Shown: positions 33,375 through 42,374, counted from the first letter of the stretch. The stretch is DNA of 64,000 bases from Halobacteriovoraceae bacterium (GCA_020635135.1 JACKAJ010000016.1:558001-622000), one strand, 5' to 3'. Made by a program: numbers and translations. The notes: generated from the sequence alone by a model not told the origin.

Positions 33375-33428
33375 CTCTCTTCTAATTTTTGTTTCACAAA
33401 AATTTTAAAAAGTGCCCATTTGTTCAAA

Positions 33429-34753
33429 TGTAGTTCCTGATACATCCTTTACACTTTATACCGGAGACATAGTTTACACTTTCAAATAATTCACTCGGTT
33501 ATAATTACCTAATAACAGGAGGTTATGACCATGGGTTGGAGGGAGTGTAATAAAATGGATGAAAAACTTAAGTTTATTGCTCGGTATCTTGAAGGTGAGA
33601 AAATAGCACCTCTTTGTAGGGAGTTTGGGATCTCAAGACCAACTGCTTACAAGCTTATCAGACGCTATAAGAAAATGGGAGAACTTGCTCTTGTTGAACA
33701 AAAAAGAACTCCTTATCGTTATGCAAATAAACTTCCTATTGAGATTGAAGCCTTGATCTTAAATTTAAAGAGAGAATACCCTAATTGGGGAGCACCTAAA
33801 GTAAGAGAAAAGATAATAAAAAAATATCCCGATATTAAACCTCCTGCCAAAAGCACCATTCATGCTATTTTTGATCGTCATGGATTGATAAAACACAGAA
33901 AAGGAAGGAAGAGATATAAAGCAAATGGAACGCCATTAAATCACGTAAGGAAACCGAATCAACTCTGGTGTGCTGATTATAAGGGTGAGTTCATGCTCGG
34001 AAACAAACAATACTGCTACCCTCTCACTATTACTGATTACGCTTCAAGGTATCTAATTACTTGTGAATCTTTATCTTCTACACGTGAAGACTTTGCGATA
34101 GAAACTTTTATTAGAGCATTCAAGGAGTACGGTATTCCTAATGCCATCAGAACTGATAATGGAAATCCTTTTGCTAATGGAAATTCATTTTACAATCTTA
34201 CTCGACTCTCTGTTATGTGGTTAAGATTAGGAATAGGCATTGAACGAATAAAACCTGGATGCCCACAGCAAAATGGTAGGCATGAAAGAATGCACTTAAC
34301 TTTAAAACAAGAGACAACTCGACCTCCAAGAGAAAACCTCATTGCCCAACAAGAAGAATTTGATAAATTTAAAAATATCTACAATGATGAACGACCTCAT
34401 GCAGGGATCAAAAATAAATACCCAAGTGAATTATACAGGCCTTCGAAAAAGCAATATCAAAAACCAGAACCGCTATTCTACCCTCTCCATGATAAAACAA
34501 TCACTGTTAGCCAATGTGGAAGGATTTGTGACCGAGGATTCAAGGTCAGCCTCAGTCGTGCCTTTGCAGGCGTTGAGGTTGGTGTAAAGGAAATGGAAGA
34601 CGGTATTTGGGTCGTTAGTTTTTTAGATTATGATTTAGGATATTTTGACGATACAGGGAGAAGAGTCGAACCGGTAGACGACCCATTTGGCTTTGAAAAA
34701 GTGTAAACTATGTCTCCGGTATAAAGTGTAAACGATGTGTCCGGTACGGACCA
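33429..34753 (+). mobile_element. IS481-family insertion sequence
   Basis: One transposase gene flanked by perfect 35-bp inverted repeats (33448-33482 and 34698-34732), each holding two copies of the string TTTACACTTT. Outer ends are imperfect and begin TG/CA. On the left it interrupts ...TTGTTCAAA and on the right resumes AAAAGGC, which is the left arm of the tRNA-Arg terminator hairpin seen intact at 12723. Exact ends and target duplication are uncertain by a few bases. Confidence 0.85.
33531..34706 (+). CDS. IS481-family transposase (DDE)
   Basis: 391 residues. N-terminal HTH (PLCREFGISRPTAYKLIRRY), then the DDE core: first Asp in LWCADYKGEF, second in IRTDNGNPFANG, Glu in PQQNGRHERMHLTLK. 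I chose the second ATG (33531), eight bases from AGGAGG, over the ATG at 33525. The stop lies inside the right inverted repeat. The frame is intact, so it may be active. Confidence 0.93.
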   Translation: MGWRECNKMDEKLKFIARYLEGEKIAPLCREFGISRPTAYKLIRRYKKMGELALVEQKRTPYRYANKLPIEIEALILNLKREYPNWGAPKVREKIIKKYPDIKPPAKSTIHAIFDRHGLIKHRKGRKRYKANGTPLNHVRKPNQLWCADYKGEFMLGNKQYCYPLTITDYASRYLITCESLSSTREDFAIETFIRAFKEYGIPNAIRTDNGNPFANGNSFYNLTRLSVMWLRLGIGIERIKPGCPQQNGRHERMHLTLKQETTRPPRENLIAQQEEFDKFKNIYNDERPHAGIKNKYPSELYRPSKKQYQKPEPLFYPLHDKTITVSQCGRICDRGFKVSLSRAFAGVEVGVKEMEDGIWVVSFLDYDLGYFDDTGRRVEPVDDPFGFEKV

Positions 34754-34760
34754 AAAAGGC

Positions 34761-34847
34761 TTCGGGCTCGAGGAAGATCGAGCGAGCATGAGGGAGCATA
34801 CGCCTTGGTATGTGACCGAATGAGAGTCGATGATCTGACGAAGATGA
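34761..34847. other. Structured insert in the tRNA-Arg terminator
   Basis: About 87 nt lie between AAAAAGGC and CGAAGTCTTTTTGG, which are adjacent in the intact terminator at 12723-12761. Contains hairpins GCTCGA...TCGAGC and CATACGCCTTGGTATG. Its origin is unknown; like the T-loop insert it is G+C-richer than the surroundings. Confidence 0.5.
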
Positions 34848-34866
34848 CGAAGTCTTTTTGGACAAA

Positions 34867-34943
34867 TGGCGCGGCGTGAGAGATTCGAACTCCCGACCAA
34901 TTGGTTCGAAGCCAACTACTCTATCCAGCTGAGCTAACGCCGC
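34867..34943 (-). tRNA. tRNA-Arg (anticodon TCG)
   Basis: Cloverleaf read on the minus strand: acceptor GCGGCGT/ACGCCGC, D-arm GCTC...GAGT, anticodon stem GTTGG/CCAAT around loop CTTCGAA (anticodon TCG), T-arm GGGAG TTCGAAT CTCTC, discriminator G and encoded CCA. Its 3' side faces the candidate island. The normal terminator downstream has been split by an IS and another insert. Confidence 0.95.
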
Positions 34944-34974
34944 GTAATTTGATTCTTGATCCTATTTATATATG

Positions 34975-35874
34975 TTAATTAACAGATTTTGAATACTGCG
35001 ATTTTTCAAAAAGTGCAATCAAGACCCCGGCTGCAAGCATGATCGAAAAAGCTACGATACTTTCAGAGTTAACCCCTGGAAAATAGATGGTATCTTGAGT
35101 GACAATGAGCTTATCGTTAACATATTTAACGCTTAAAATTTCCTTCCAGGGCCAGACTTTTCTCAGTGCTCCAAGCACAAAACCCAGGAGAAAGGGAAGT
35201 ATAAGGTTTTGATAGCGAGCCAAAAGCCAGTTGAGAAGTTTGCTCATACTCAAGAGTCCGGTGAAAACGCCCAAAGTAAAAGTGACAATGATCCAGAGAT
35301 TGTTATCGAGAAAGAGATATTTTAAACAGGTAAGAATATATTGATACATTCCCAAGATCACCAAAATAAAAGAACCACTTATCCCTGGGAGAATCATCGC
35401 CATAGAAGCAATCGCACCAGATAAATAAATCATTCCATAGTTTCTGGTGAGATTTACAGCGGGAAGTGTAACGACAAGATAGGCGACGCCTATACCAAGG
35501 GCAATAATAACAAAATCTTTAAGCGAAAAATATTTCAAGCGAATAATCAGAAAAATAGTTGAAACGAGAATAATACCAAAAAAACAGGACCAAATCTCAA
35601 TGGGATACTCTTTGAGAAGATAACTTAAGGTATGACTCAAAAGCGCAAAAGCCGAAACAATCCCTAGGCCAAGGGGCATAAGAAATTTATAATCAATGGA
35701 ATCAAAAAAACTTAAAAATTTAAGGCGAAGTAAATCTTGAAAACGAATATTCGAAATGGCCGCAAGCAAGCGATGGTAAATATTGAGAATAAGGGCCATG
35801 GTTCCACCAGAGATTCCAGGGATAATATCGGCGGTTCCCATGCAAAGCCCGTAAAGAAAGTGTTGAAATTTCAT
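34975..35874 (-). CDS. popT: DUF368 polyprenyl-phosphate transporter
   Basis: 299 residues, about eight membrane helices. Two DUF368 signature repeats: GTADIIPGISGGTMALI at the N-terminus and MAMILPGISGSFILVILG in the middle. DUF368 proteins recycle undecaprenyl phosphate across the inner membrane for cell-wall synthesis. The start lies 16 bp after the stop of the LysM gene; no strong ribosome-binding site is visible. Operon with a TPR lipoprotein and a LysM protein suggests a role in envelope polymer assembly. Confidence 0.9.
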   Translation of the reverse strand: MKFQHFLYGLCMGTADIIPGISGGTMALILNIYHRLLAAISNIRFQDLLRLKFLSFFDSIDYKFLMPLGLGIVSAFALLSHTLSYLLKEYPIEIWSCFFGIILVSTIFLIIRLKYFSLKDFVIIALGIGVAYLVVTLPAVNLTRNYGMIYLSGAIASMAMILPGISGSFILVILGMYQYILTCLKYLFLDNNLWIIVTFTLGVFTGLLSMSKLLNWLLARYQNLILPFLLGFVLGALRKVWPWKEILSVKYVNDKLIVTQDTIYFPGVNSESIVAFSIMLAAGVLIALFEKSQYSKSVN

Positions 35875-35890
35875 GACTGTATCTTAACTC

Positions 35891-37897
35891 TTATTCGAAC
35901 TCTTCTTCAAGATTTTCTTCAGGTCCAAATTCAATTTCATCTTCTGGATTGAAGTTTAAGAGCTCATCCACTTCTTCTACATCCCCTTCACTAAGACCAT
36001 ACGGGTTTTCTTTTTCGTTAAGCTGTTCGTCGAGATAGACCTTTCCTTTTTCTTGCTCTAAAAGCTCGAGCTCATCTTCGTCGCTATCAAGATCGGATTC
36101 GACACCTTCAAGATCTTGATCGAGAAGCTTTTTGTCTTCTTCTGTTAAGACTTCATCAACATCATCGATACTATCTTCGAGATCATCGAGCTCTTCCAAG
36201 TCTTTTTCAGTTTCATCGATATAAGATTTTTGATTTTCAATGCGATCGAGCTCTTCGAGTTCTTCTTCGTTGAGTTGGAGATCCTCACTATCATTGATAA
36301 CTTGCTCTCCAAGATCTTCTTTGACTTGCACATCTTCGGTCGGCTCTAGTGTTTGATCTTTTCGTGCACCTTTTTTAGAAAAAGCATCTTCTTCAGTCAG
36401 GGTGACAGCATAAGCTCCCCTACTTATATCGCGAACACTCCCTGTCACGAGTGCTGTTGCAAATTGATCTGTAAGAGAAATAACGGTGAGTTCAGCATTG
36501 AGGTAAGTTGGTTTTTCTGAAATCATTTTTTCAGTCATACGATCTTCACGCCCATAGACTCCAAAGACCGTTCCCACTTCCACACCATCAGCTCGCCCAC
36601 GATCGAGATAAACAATATCCCCTAGTGAATAGAGATCCTTGACGTCATAGCTTCCTAAAATCACAGCTTCGATAATTTGTGTGCTAAAGAGACGATTGAT
36701 TCTCTTAATTTTAGGTGTATAAACAGTCAGCTTATCATCTCTCATGACTGCATCTGTGAGATCAAAAATTTCAGCTTCCCATTTTTCACCACGCTCAGCG
36801 ATCAATCTTACATGCCCATTAATGGCATAACGATAACCATTTCTCTCGGAGTTTTCATGTTGGACTTTTTTATTTGATACTTTAAAAATTGAATAAAAAT
36901 CACCTGGCTGCGGATCTTCAACATTCTCAAGTTTTATGTAAACATGATCGCCATTTCCAAATATGATAGCGTTATTGATCCCATCCACGATAGAACCAAA
37001 TACTTCAATTTCATTTTCAGTAACAAATGTGTTTTTAGAAAAACCTTGCTTAAACTTGTATCTTCTCGGTCCCGTTTTATCAAAACCAGAGTCATCGTAC
37101 TCATCAGTTGGCACTGGAAGTGTGTGGCTAATAGGAGGAGGATCGTATTTTCGATATTCATCACTATTTGAAGCACTACTTTGAACGAGAAGCTGCTCCA
37201 TATCTTCTGAAGCGTAATCGACGTGGACTCCTTGGCTAAGAAGTCTTTGTTTTTCTCTCTCCCAAGACTGCTTCCCCGAATCCGTTGGAGAAATTTCTCC
37301 CTCTAAGAGGAGTTCTGGTGGCGCTGTGGAGCCGGATTGAAAAACTAATTCCATTCCTGGTTCAATTTCATGGGGGTTCGTAATATAGGGATTGAGGGCC
37401 CAAATTTTAGGGTAGTAAAATCCAGATCCAAAAAGCTGGCGCGATATTTTAAAAAGCCAGTCCCCTTCTTGCACAGTATAGGATGTTGTGACGTTAGCTG
37501 ATTCAGCAATAGATTGCCACTCTTCATCACTTAATTTGTAAGAAATTTTTTCAGCAAGGCTCAAGAGTTGGCTTTCTTCTACTCCTGTATCAAAAGTCTT
37601 ATTTTCTTCTTGAATAGAGATATCTTTAATATTTTTTTCATCGGGGATAGAAAGTTCGTCATCATTAACAACTTCTTTCTCACTATTCATTTCTTTTTCT
37701 GGTGATGCCGATTCTTCAAGGGGGGCATCGGGGAGAGCATCAACTGTATTGTCATCATCGAGCCCAGTTTGATCCATTTGAATACTGCCGCCAAATTCAT
37801 CAGAAAATTCTTGCTCGAGTTGATCGAGCTCATCATCTTGCGCCAAGATGCCTGTTGAAGAAATGAATAGTAGAAAAGAAAAAAAGTAAATTTTCAT
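35891..37897 (-). CDS. Acidic LysM-domain envelope protein
   Basis: 668 residues. Signal peptide ending near GILAQ; acidic linker; a LysM domain at about 135-185 (YTVQEGDWLFKISRQLFG, WALNPYITNPHEIEPGMEL); a middle region of beta-rich repeats (about 270-500, including DIVYLDRGRADGVEVGTVFG); and a long Glu/Asp-rich tail. LysM binds peptidoglycan. Start TAATG overlaps the stop of the TPR lipoprotein gene. The role is unknown; the tail is unusually acidic. Confidence 0.85.
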   Translation of the reverse strand: MKIYFFSFLLFISSTGILAQDDELDQLEQEFSDEFGGSIQMDQTGLDDDNTVDALPDAPLEESASPEKEMNSEKEVVNDDELSIPDEKNIKDISIQEENKTFDTGVEESQLLSLAEKISYKLSDEEWQSIAESANVTTSYTVQEGDWLFKISRQLFGSGFYYPKIWALNPYITNPHEIEPGMELVFQSGSTAPPELLLEGEISPTDSGKQSWEREKQRLLSQGVHVDYASEDMEQLLVQSSASNSDEYRKYDPPPISHTLPVPTDEYDDSGFDKTGPRRYKFKQGFSKNTFVTENEIEVFGSIVDGINNAIIFGNGDHVYIKLENVEDPQPGDFYSIFKVSNKKVQHENSERNGYRYAINGHVRLIAERGEKWEAEIFDLTDAVMRDDKLTVYTPKIKRINRLFSTQIIEAVILGSYDVKDLYSLGDIVYLDRGRADGVEVGTVFGVYGREDRMTEKMISEKPTYLNAELTVISLTDQFATALVTGSVRDISRGAYAVTLTEEDAFSKKGARKDQTLEPTEDVQVKEDLGEQVINDSEDLQLNEEELEELDRIENQKSYIDETEKDLEELDDLEDSIDDVDEVLTEEDKKLLDQDLEGVESDLDSDEDELELLEQEKGKVYLDEQLNEKENPYGLSEGDVEEVDELLNFNPEDEIEFGPEENLEEEFE

Positions 37898-38601
37898 TAT
37901 TCAATTAGCTTTGGAGTTAATCCACTAAATTTTTCATTTCTTAAAGCATCAAAGCTTGCGACTTTGTCGTTCATATTCAGTTTTTTAGCAGTCAAACCTG
38001 CATAGTAAAGAGCATTGAGCGCGATAGATGAATAGTCCATATCAGCAATAATCTTTTCAAAGTGTCCAAGTGCTTCATCGAATTTCTTTTGTTTATAGAG
38101 AATCAATCCTTTATAAAAAATAGCTCTCACTTTTATTTGATCAAAACTCGAATTTTCAAGTGCTGAAAAACTCTCTAAAGCTGAGTCATAATTATCCGTT
38201 TTATATTGAGAGAGCCCAACTTTGAGATCGCTAATATCTCCACTTGGATTTTTGATCATGGGCTCTGCAGGCGCTGAACTTTTTTCTCCATCATCGATAA
38301 CGATTGACTTCTCTTCATTCGAAGAAGCAACAGTTTCAAACTCTCCACTTTCATTTTGAACTTTATTCATATCGGAAAGCATTTCGTGAACTTCAGAATT
38401 TCTTTTTATATAGGGATCATCTTTAACTTCACTCAATCTTTTATTAAGTGATTCATATTTCATGAGAAGCTTATCGTATTCTTCGCGAGGTACGTACTCT
38501 TCCTTTGTTGGTTTTCCAACAACACTATCGCGCGCGCTTTTCAATAAGCTACAAGATGTAAAAAATGTAATTAAAACCAGAATGAAAAAACTTTGCTTGA
38601 A
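37897..38601 (-). CDS. TPR-repeat outer-membrane lipoprotein
   Basis: 234 residues from the ATG at 38601 (GGAGG about ten bases upstream). Lipobox FTSC near residue 17; coiled coil (about 35-65, REEYDKLLMKYESLNKRLSE); TPR-like helices at about 135-215 (YKTDNYDSALESFSALE, LILYKQKKFDEALGHFEKI). This layout resembles YbgF/CpoB-type proteins. First gene of the lipoprotein-LysM-DUF368 operon, expressed from the promoter at 38648-38677. Confidence 0.85.
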   Translation of the reverse strand, partial: FKQSFFILVLITFFTSCSLLKSARDSVVGKPTKEEYVPREEYDKLLMKYESLNKRLSEVKDDPYIKRNSEVHEMLSDMNKVQNESGEFETVASSNEEKSIVIDDGEKSSAPAEPMIKNPSGDISDLKVGLSQYKTDNYDSALESFSALENSSFDQIKVRAIFYKGLILYKQKKFDEALGHFEKIIADMDYSSIALNALYYAGLTAKKLNMNDKVASFDALRNEKFSGLTPKLIE

Positions 38602-38647
38602 CATAAGAAAATGTCCTCCATGACATTGTTCATAAGGTATTAAATTT

Positions 38648-38677
38648 ATTATAGTTGACAACAAGAATTGAAGTCAA
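38648..38677 (-). promoter_or_regulatory. Sigma-70-type promoter for the TPR/LysM/DUF368 operon
   Basis: On the minus strand TTGACT (38677-38672), 18-bp spacer, perfect TATAAT (38653-38648). The leader to the start codon at 38601 would be about 40 nt and includes GGAGG. Confidence 0.65.
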
Positions 38678-38724
38678 TTTTCACTTATTGTTGAGTATTC
38701 GCGATGGGTACTATATAAAGCCTT

Positions 38725-38982
38725 ATGATTGAAAATAGCCTCTATCAAATTCTGGTTCGCGTTCCTAAAAACAAATCTAGTTTTTTATACTTCACACTTG
38801 AATCGCATGAAAACCTATGTTTTTACTCTACTAAAGAGAACTCTCTCAAAATGCCCTATAGAGATGTTGAAATTAATGCGACATTTGATTTCAGACCACA
38901 ACTTGAGCATATTATTGACCGCCTCGGACACAAATTTCCCGTAGAAATTCTTGAATCTACAACCTACTCTCTAAAAGATTAG
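38725..38982 (+). CDS. Small protein, possibly DUF4911-like
   Basis: 85 residues. YQILVRVPKNKSSFLYFTLE, then SHENLCFYSTKE, resembles the short DUF4911 domain, but the match is from memory and weak. No ribosome-binding site; TATATA at 38712-38717 ends seven bases before the ATG, giving a leaderless transcript. The stop overlaps the convergent bcp stop by four bases. Confidence 0.6.
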   Translation: MIENSLYQILVRVPKNKSSFLYFTLESHENLCFYSTKENSLKMPYRDVEINATFDFRPQLEHIIDRLGHKFPVEILESTTYSLKD

Positions 38983-39452
38983 AGGTTGTTTTTTATATAG
39001 TCGAGAACATCATCGTGGTGAGATTTTGTTTTCACTTTCTCCATGACATGTTTAATTTTGCCATCTTTTCCTATGATAAAGGTTATCCGATGAATCCCAT
39101 CGTATACACGCCCCATAAATTTTTTCTTTCCCCAAACACCATATTTGTCAGCAATTTTGTGATCTTCATCTGAGAGGAGATCAAAGTTCAGTTTTTCTTT
39201 TTCTCGAAATTTTTCTAGCCGATCAACGGAATCAGGGCTCACTCCCAAAACAACTGTATTCAACTTAGAAAAATTACTCTTAGTATCGCGAATGCCACAA
39301 GCTTGAACTGTGCACCCGGGGGTCATGGCCTTTGGATAAAAATAGAGCACGACATTTTTCTTTCCTTTAAAATTTTTTAAAGAAACTTTTTCACCTTTTT
39401 GATTTGTTAAACTAAATGCGGGAGCAACTTTCCCCACCTCTGGTAATTTCAT
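38979..39452 (-). CDS. bcp: Thiol peroxidase Bcp (peroxiredoxin)
   Basis: 157 residues from the ATG after AGGAGG. GKVAPAFSLTNQKGEKVSL, peroxidatic Cys in TPGCTVQACGIRD with the resolving Cys five residues later, and PDSVDRLEKFREKEKLNF. The enzyme reduces hydroperoxides in the cytoplasm using thioredoxin. Eight bases downstream of the glyoxalase II-like gene, so co-transcribed. Confidence 0.93.
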   Translation of the reverse strand: MKLPEVGKVAPAFSLTNQKGEKVSLKNFKGKKNVVLYFYPKAMTPGCTVQACGIRDTKSNFSKLNTVVLGVSPDSVDRLEKFREKEKLNFDLLSDEDHKIADKYGVWGKKKFMGRVYDGIHRITFIIGKDGKIKHVMEKVKTKSHHDDVLDYIKNNL

Positions 39453-39460
39453 AAATCCTC

Positions 39461-40207
39461 CTACCATCGATCTCGAAGTTTTCGAAGTGCCATGAAACAC
39501 TCTTTTTCGGAATCAATATTTATAGCATATTTCTGAGCTATGTGTTTTTGTAATTTTTCACTATCACAATTTAAAAATAAATTTGTTTTTAACTCCCGAG
39601 CAAAAGTATAGCGTTCTCCTCTAAGGTCTTCTTCAGCAACGATTTTTTTTTCTTTCTTTAATATTTCATCGTCAGGCATAAGATCAAGTGAAAAGGCTAA
39701 ATTAGAATCGACATAGTCGTGCCCAGGATAAACCCTTGCCTCAGGATCAATTATTGTTTTTAGTTTTAAGACACTCTCATAGAGGAGCTCGACATCACCA
39801 CCCATTTTGCAATTTCCAACGCCATTATGAAAGAGCGTATCTCCTACAAAAGCGGCTTGTTGCTTACCATCTTTTAACAATAAAAAAAGCAAGTGATCCA
39901 TCGTATGCCCAGGAATACTTTCACAACTCAAAAAGTAGTGCTCATCGAATGTGAAGTTTCCCTCACTCTCTCGATCAATGATGGAGCATTGATAATGATT
40001 TTGAAGTTCTTGGTTTCCCTGGGTATGATCCCAATGACCATGAGTCGTGAGAATTCCCTTGAGAGTGAGCTGGTGTTGTTCTAAAAAAGCCTTGATACGC
40101 CCAGCATCAAAAGGATCCACACACCAAGCATTCTTTGTCTCTTGACTATAAAGGATGTAGTTAAAATTCATCAAAGCATTATCGAGCTTGATTTGTTCGA
40201 CTTTCAT
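39461..40207 (-). CDS. gloB: Metallo-beta-lactamase-fold hydrolase, glyoxalase II-like
   Basis: 248 residues. Metal motif THGHWDHTQGN, further ligands in IPGHTMDHLL, FVGDTLF and VYPGHDYV, followed by an alpha-helical substrate domain typical of hydroxyacylglutathione hydrolase. No ribosome-binding site; minus-strand TATAGA at 40221-40216 suggests a leaderless transcript. Operon with bcp fits detoxification of reactive aldehydes and peroxides. Confidence 0.9.
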   Translation of the reverse strand: MKVEQIKLDNALMNFNYILYSQETKNAWCVDPFDAGRIKAFLEQHQLTLKGILTTHGHWDHTQGNQELQNHYQCSIIDRESEGNFTFDEHYFLSCESIPGHTMDHLLFLLLKDGKQQAAFVGDTLFHNGVGNCKMGGDVELLYESVLKLKTIIDPEARVYPGHDYVDSNLAFSLDLMPDDEILKKEKKIVAEEDLRGERYTFARELKTNLFLNCDSEKLQKHIAQKYAINIDSEKECFMALRKLRDRW

Positions 40208-40264
40208 GCGCCAATTCTATAAAATAGAGGCAAATAAGACAACGCAATCACGAGGCTTTCTTTC

Positions 40265-41512
40265 ATGAAATTAGCACAATTATTCACTATTCTCTTTTTC
40301 ACACTCTTAACTATAAAAACATTGCTCGAACTTTACTTATCTAAGAGAAATGAAAATTATGTCAAAAACCATATGGGTGAGGTTCCCAGTGCTTTTGCCA
40401 ATAAAATCTCTCTGCAAGAACATCAAAAAGCTGCCTACTACACTATCGCCAAATCCAGATTTTCACAGGCAACACTGCTTATTTCTGTTCTGACATTCAT
40501 CATTTGGCTTCCCTTGGGCGTCCTCGATAAACTTGATATCTGGCTTCATACTTTCATTGCCGATGAAATTCTCAGAGGCTTGGCCCTCTTTGGGTTATTC
40601 GGGGTTATCAACCTGGTAATCGCTCTTCCTGAGAAAATTTATTCGACTTTCGTTTTGGAAGAAAAATTTGGATTCAATAAAATGACTCCAAAACTTTTTG
40701 TCACTGATATGGTTAAGCAGTTAATTCTTGCTGTCGCTATCGGAGGACCTTTCCTTTACGTGCTTTTATTGATTATTAATCGCCTCGGAGATTATTGGTG
40801 GCTCTACGCCTGGGGTTTTCTTGTAAGCTTTCAACTTTTAATGGTTCTTATTTACCCTTCGTTTATTGCACCTTTATTTAATAAGTTTACAAAACTTGAG
40901 AATGAAACTCTCAAAGAAAAAATTGAAAAACTTTTAAAAAACATAGGCTTTGCTCACAGTGGAATTTATGTGATGGACGCCTCTAGAAGAAGTGGTCATG
41001 GGAATGCCTATTTCACTGGCTTTGGAAAAACAAAACGTATCGTCTTTTTTGATACCCTACTCAAGTCACTCAATGATAACGAGATCGAAGCTGTTTTAGC
41101 TCACGAACTCGGTCATTTTAAGCACAAGCACATCACTAAGATGTTGGTTATTTCTGTATTCTTCGCCCTGATCAGTTTTTGGGTCCTTGGCTTTTGCTAT
41201 AAAACAGAAGCTTTCTACCATGGCCACTTTGTAACCTATACTTCATCCTATATGGCCCTTTTACTATTTTCATTAGTCTCGCCACTCTATACCTTTTTTC
41301 TTACACCAGTCATGTCTATTTTCTCTAGAAAGAATGAATATGAAGCCGATTCGTTTGCCGCTAAATATTCGAATGCTAGTGATCTCGTCAGTGCACTCGT
41401 CAATCTCTATAAAGAAAATGCCAGCACGCTAACGCCTGACCCACTTTTCTCGAAAGTGTATCACTCGCACCCGCCTGCTTATGAAAGGATTAAACATTTA
41501 GAGAGTTTATAG
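40265..41512 (+). CDS. M48-family (Ste24-type) membrane metalloprotease
   Basis: 415 residues, several membrane helices, zinc motif HELGHFKHKH with the third ligand in NEYEADSFAA. DASRRSGHGNAYFTGFGK is the typical Ste24 substrate-cleft segment. Full length for the CAAX prenyl protease type; in bacteria these act in membrane protein quality control. Ends six bases into the convergent hydrolase gene. Confidence 0.92.
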   Translation: MKLAQLFTILFFTLLTIKTLLELYLSKRNENYVKNHMGEVPSAFANKISLQEHQKAAYYTIAKSRFSQATLLISVLTFIIWLPLGVLDKLDIWLHTFIADEILRGLALFGLFGVINLVIALPEKIYSTFVLEEKFGFNKMTPKLFVTDMVKQLILAVAIGGPFLYVLLLIINRLGDYWWLYAWGFLVSFQLLMVLIYPSFIAPLFNKFTKLENETLKEKIEKLLKNIGFAHSGIYVMDASRRSGHGNAYFTGFGKTKRIVFFDTLLKSLNDNEIEAVLAHELGHFKHKHITKMLVISVFFALISFWVLGFCYKTEAFYHGHFVTYTSSYMALLLFSLVSPLYTFFLTPVMSIFSRKNEYEADSFAAKYSNASDLVSALVNLYKENASTLTPDPLFSKVYHSHPPAYERIKHLESL

Positions 41513-42373
41513 GAAGCATTCTTTTAAGTATTCGATGTAGTAAACGCGAATTCTCTCAATTTCATTGTGAAGTTCGTGACGTCCTTCTTGAACAATCTTG
41601 AGATTCATATGAGGGTCAATATGTTGGGCATAGTTTTCTATGGCCTTAGGACTGACAATCTCATCATCAGTTCCAACAATGCAATAAAGTGGACAAGTTA
41701 CGTTGAGAGGCTTTTGAAATACCTTCCTTGCAGTATCTATCAATTGAAAAATAAGCCGAGTATGAAGTTTCTTCATCACAAGAGGATCATTTTTATAAGC
41801 TTCCACACAATTCACATCGTGTGAAAGGTTGCCCAGATCAAACAAATTCCCCAGTGAAAGACCATAATTTATATTGGCCAATATATTAAAGACTTTACTG
41901 GGAACTTTATTAACAATCTCTCCAAGAGCCCCTCCATTTCCAGCGGGAGGAGAACTTAAAAATATTTTTTCTGGATAAAAATCATGAGATAAAACATTTC
42001 CGTCCAATGTGCGGTAACTTTGCATAAAATCTGCAGTAATAAGAGCGCCCATTGAGTGCCCAAGAAGCGAAAACTTTTTGGCGTTGTATTTGCTTTTAAG
42101 GTAGTGAAGAAGTTGATTGAGGTCTTTTTTGAAGCGAGAAAACTGGTCTATATATCCACGCTTTCCTGAGCTTTTACCGTGACCTCTTAGATCGTAGAGT
42201 AGAATATTGTACTTATGGGCCAATTCATCAAAAATAAAATTATATCGACCGCAGTGCTCCCCTATCCCATGAGTGACAATTAGCCATTCAGAGTGACTGG
42301 CTTCACGAATTCGACAAAACACTTTGTGATCTGAAAATAAGTCGAGATAGATTTCTTGGACGTTGGTAAGCAT
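41507..42373 (-). CDS. Alpha/beta hydrolase (monoacylglycerol lipase-like)
   Basis: 288 residues. Oxyanion region VTHGIGEHCGRY, lid-proximal DLRGHGKSSGKRGYI, nucleophile LLGHSMGALI, Asp in VGTDDEIVSPKA and His in EGRHELHNE. Resembles lysophospholipase/MGL enzymes. Start is one base from the GGDEF gene's stop, so it is the last gene of a three-gene operon. Confidence 0.9.
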   Translation of the reverse strand: MLTNVQEIYLDLFSDHKVFCRIREASHSEWLIVTHGIGEHCGRYNFIFDELAHKYNILLYDLRGHGKSSGKRGYIDQFSRFKKDLNQLLHYLKSKYNAKKFSLLGHSMGALITADFMQSYRTLDGNVLSHDFYPEKIFLSSPPAGNGGALGEIVNKVPSKVFNILANINYGLSLGNLFDLGNLSHDVNCVEAYKNDPLVMKKLHTRLIFQLIDTARKVFQKPLNVTCPLYCIVGTDDEIVSPKAIENYAQHIDPHMNLKIVQEGRHELHNEIERIRVYYIEYLKECFL

Positions 42374-42374
42374 C

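Larger units (their letters stand above)
12740..34943. mobile_element. Candidate genomic island at tRNA-Arg(UCG)
   Basis: An exact 38-bp direct repeat (12740-12777 and 34848-34885) covers the tRNA-Arg 3' end plus the start of its terminator. The intact tRNA is at the right end and a 3' fragment is at the left, the usual geometry for site-specific integration into a tRNA gene. Cargo is accessory in character: toxin-antitoxin, beta-lactamase, LysR pairs, Hsp20 cluster and an IS. No integrase, relaxase or phage gene is visible, so it is either decayed or mobilised in trans, and the boundaries are inferred. Confidence 0.5.

Noticed and set aside
34628..34915. Minus-strand reading frames of 76-95 codons over the IS end and tRNA-Arg
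   Set aside because: They overlap the transposase 3' end, the inverted repeat and the tRNA, so they are not genes.
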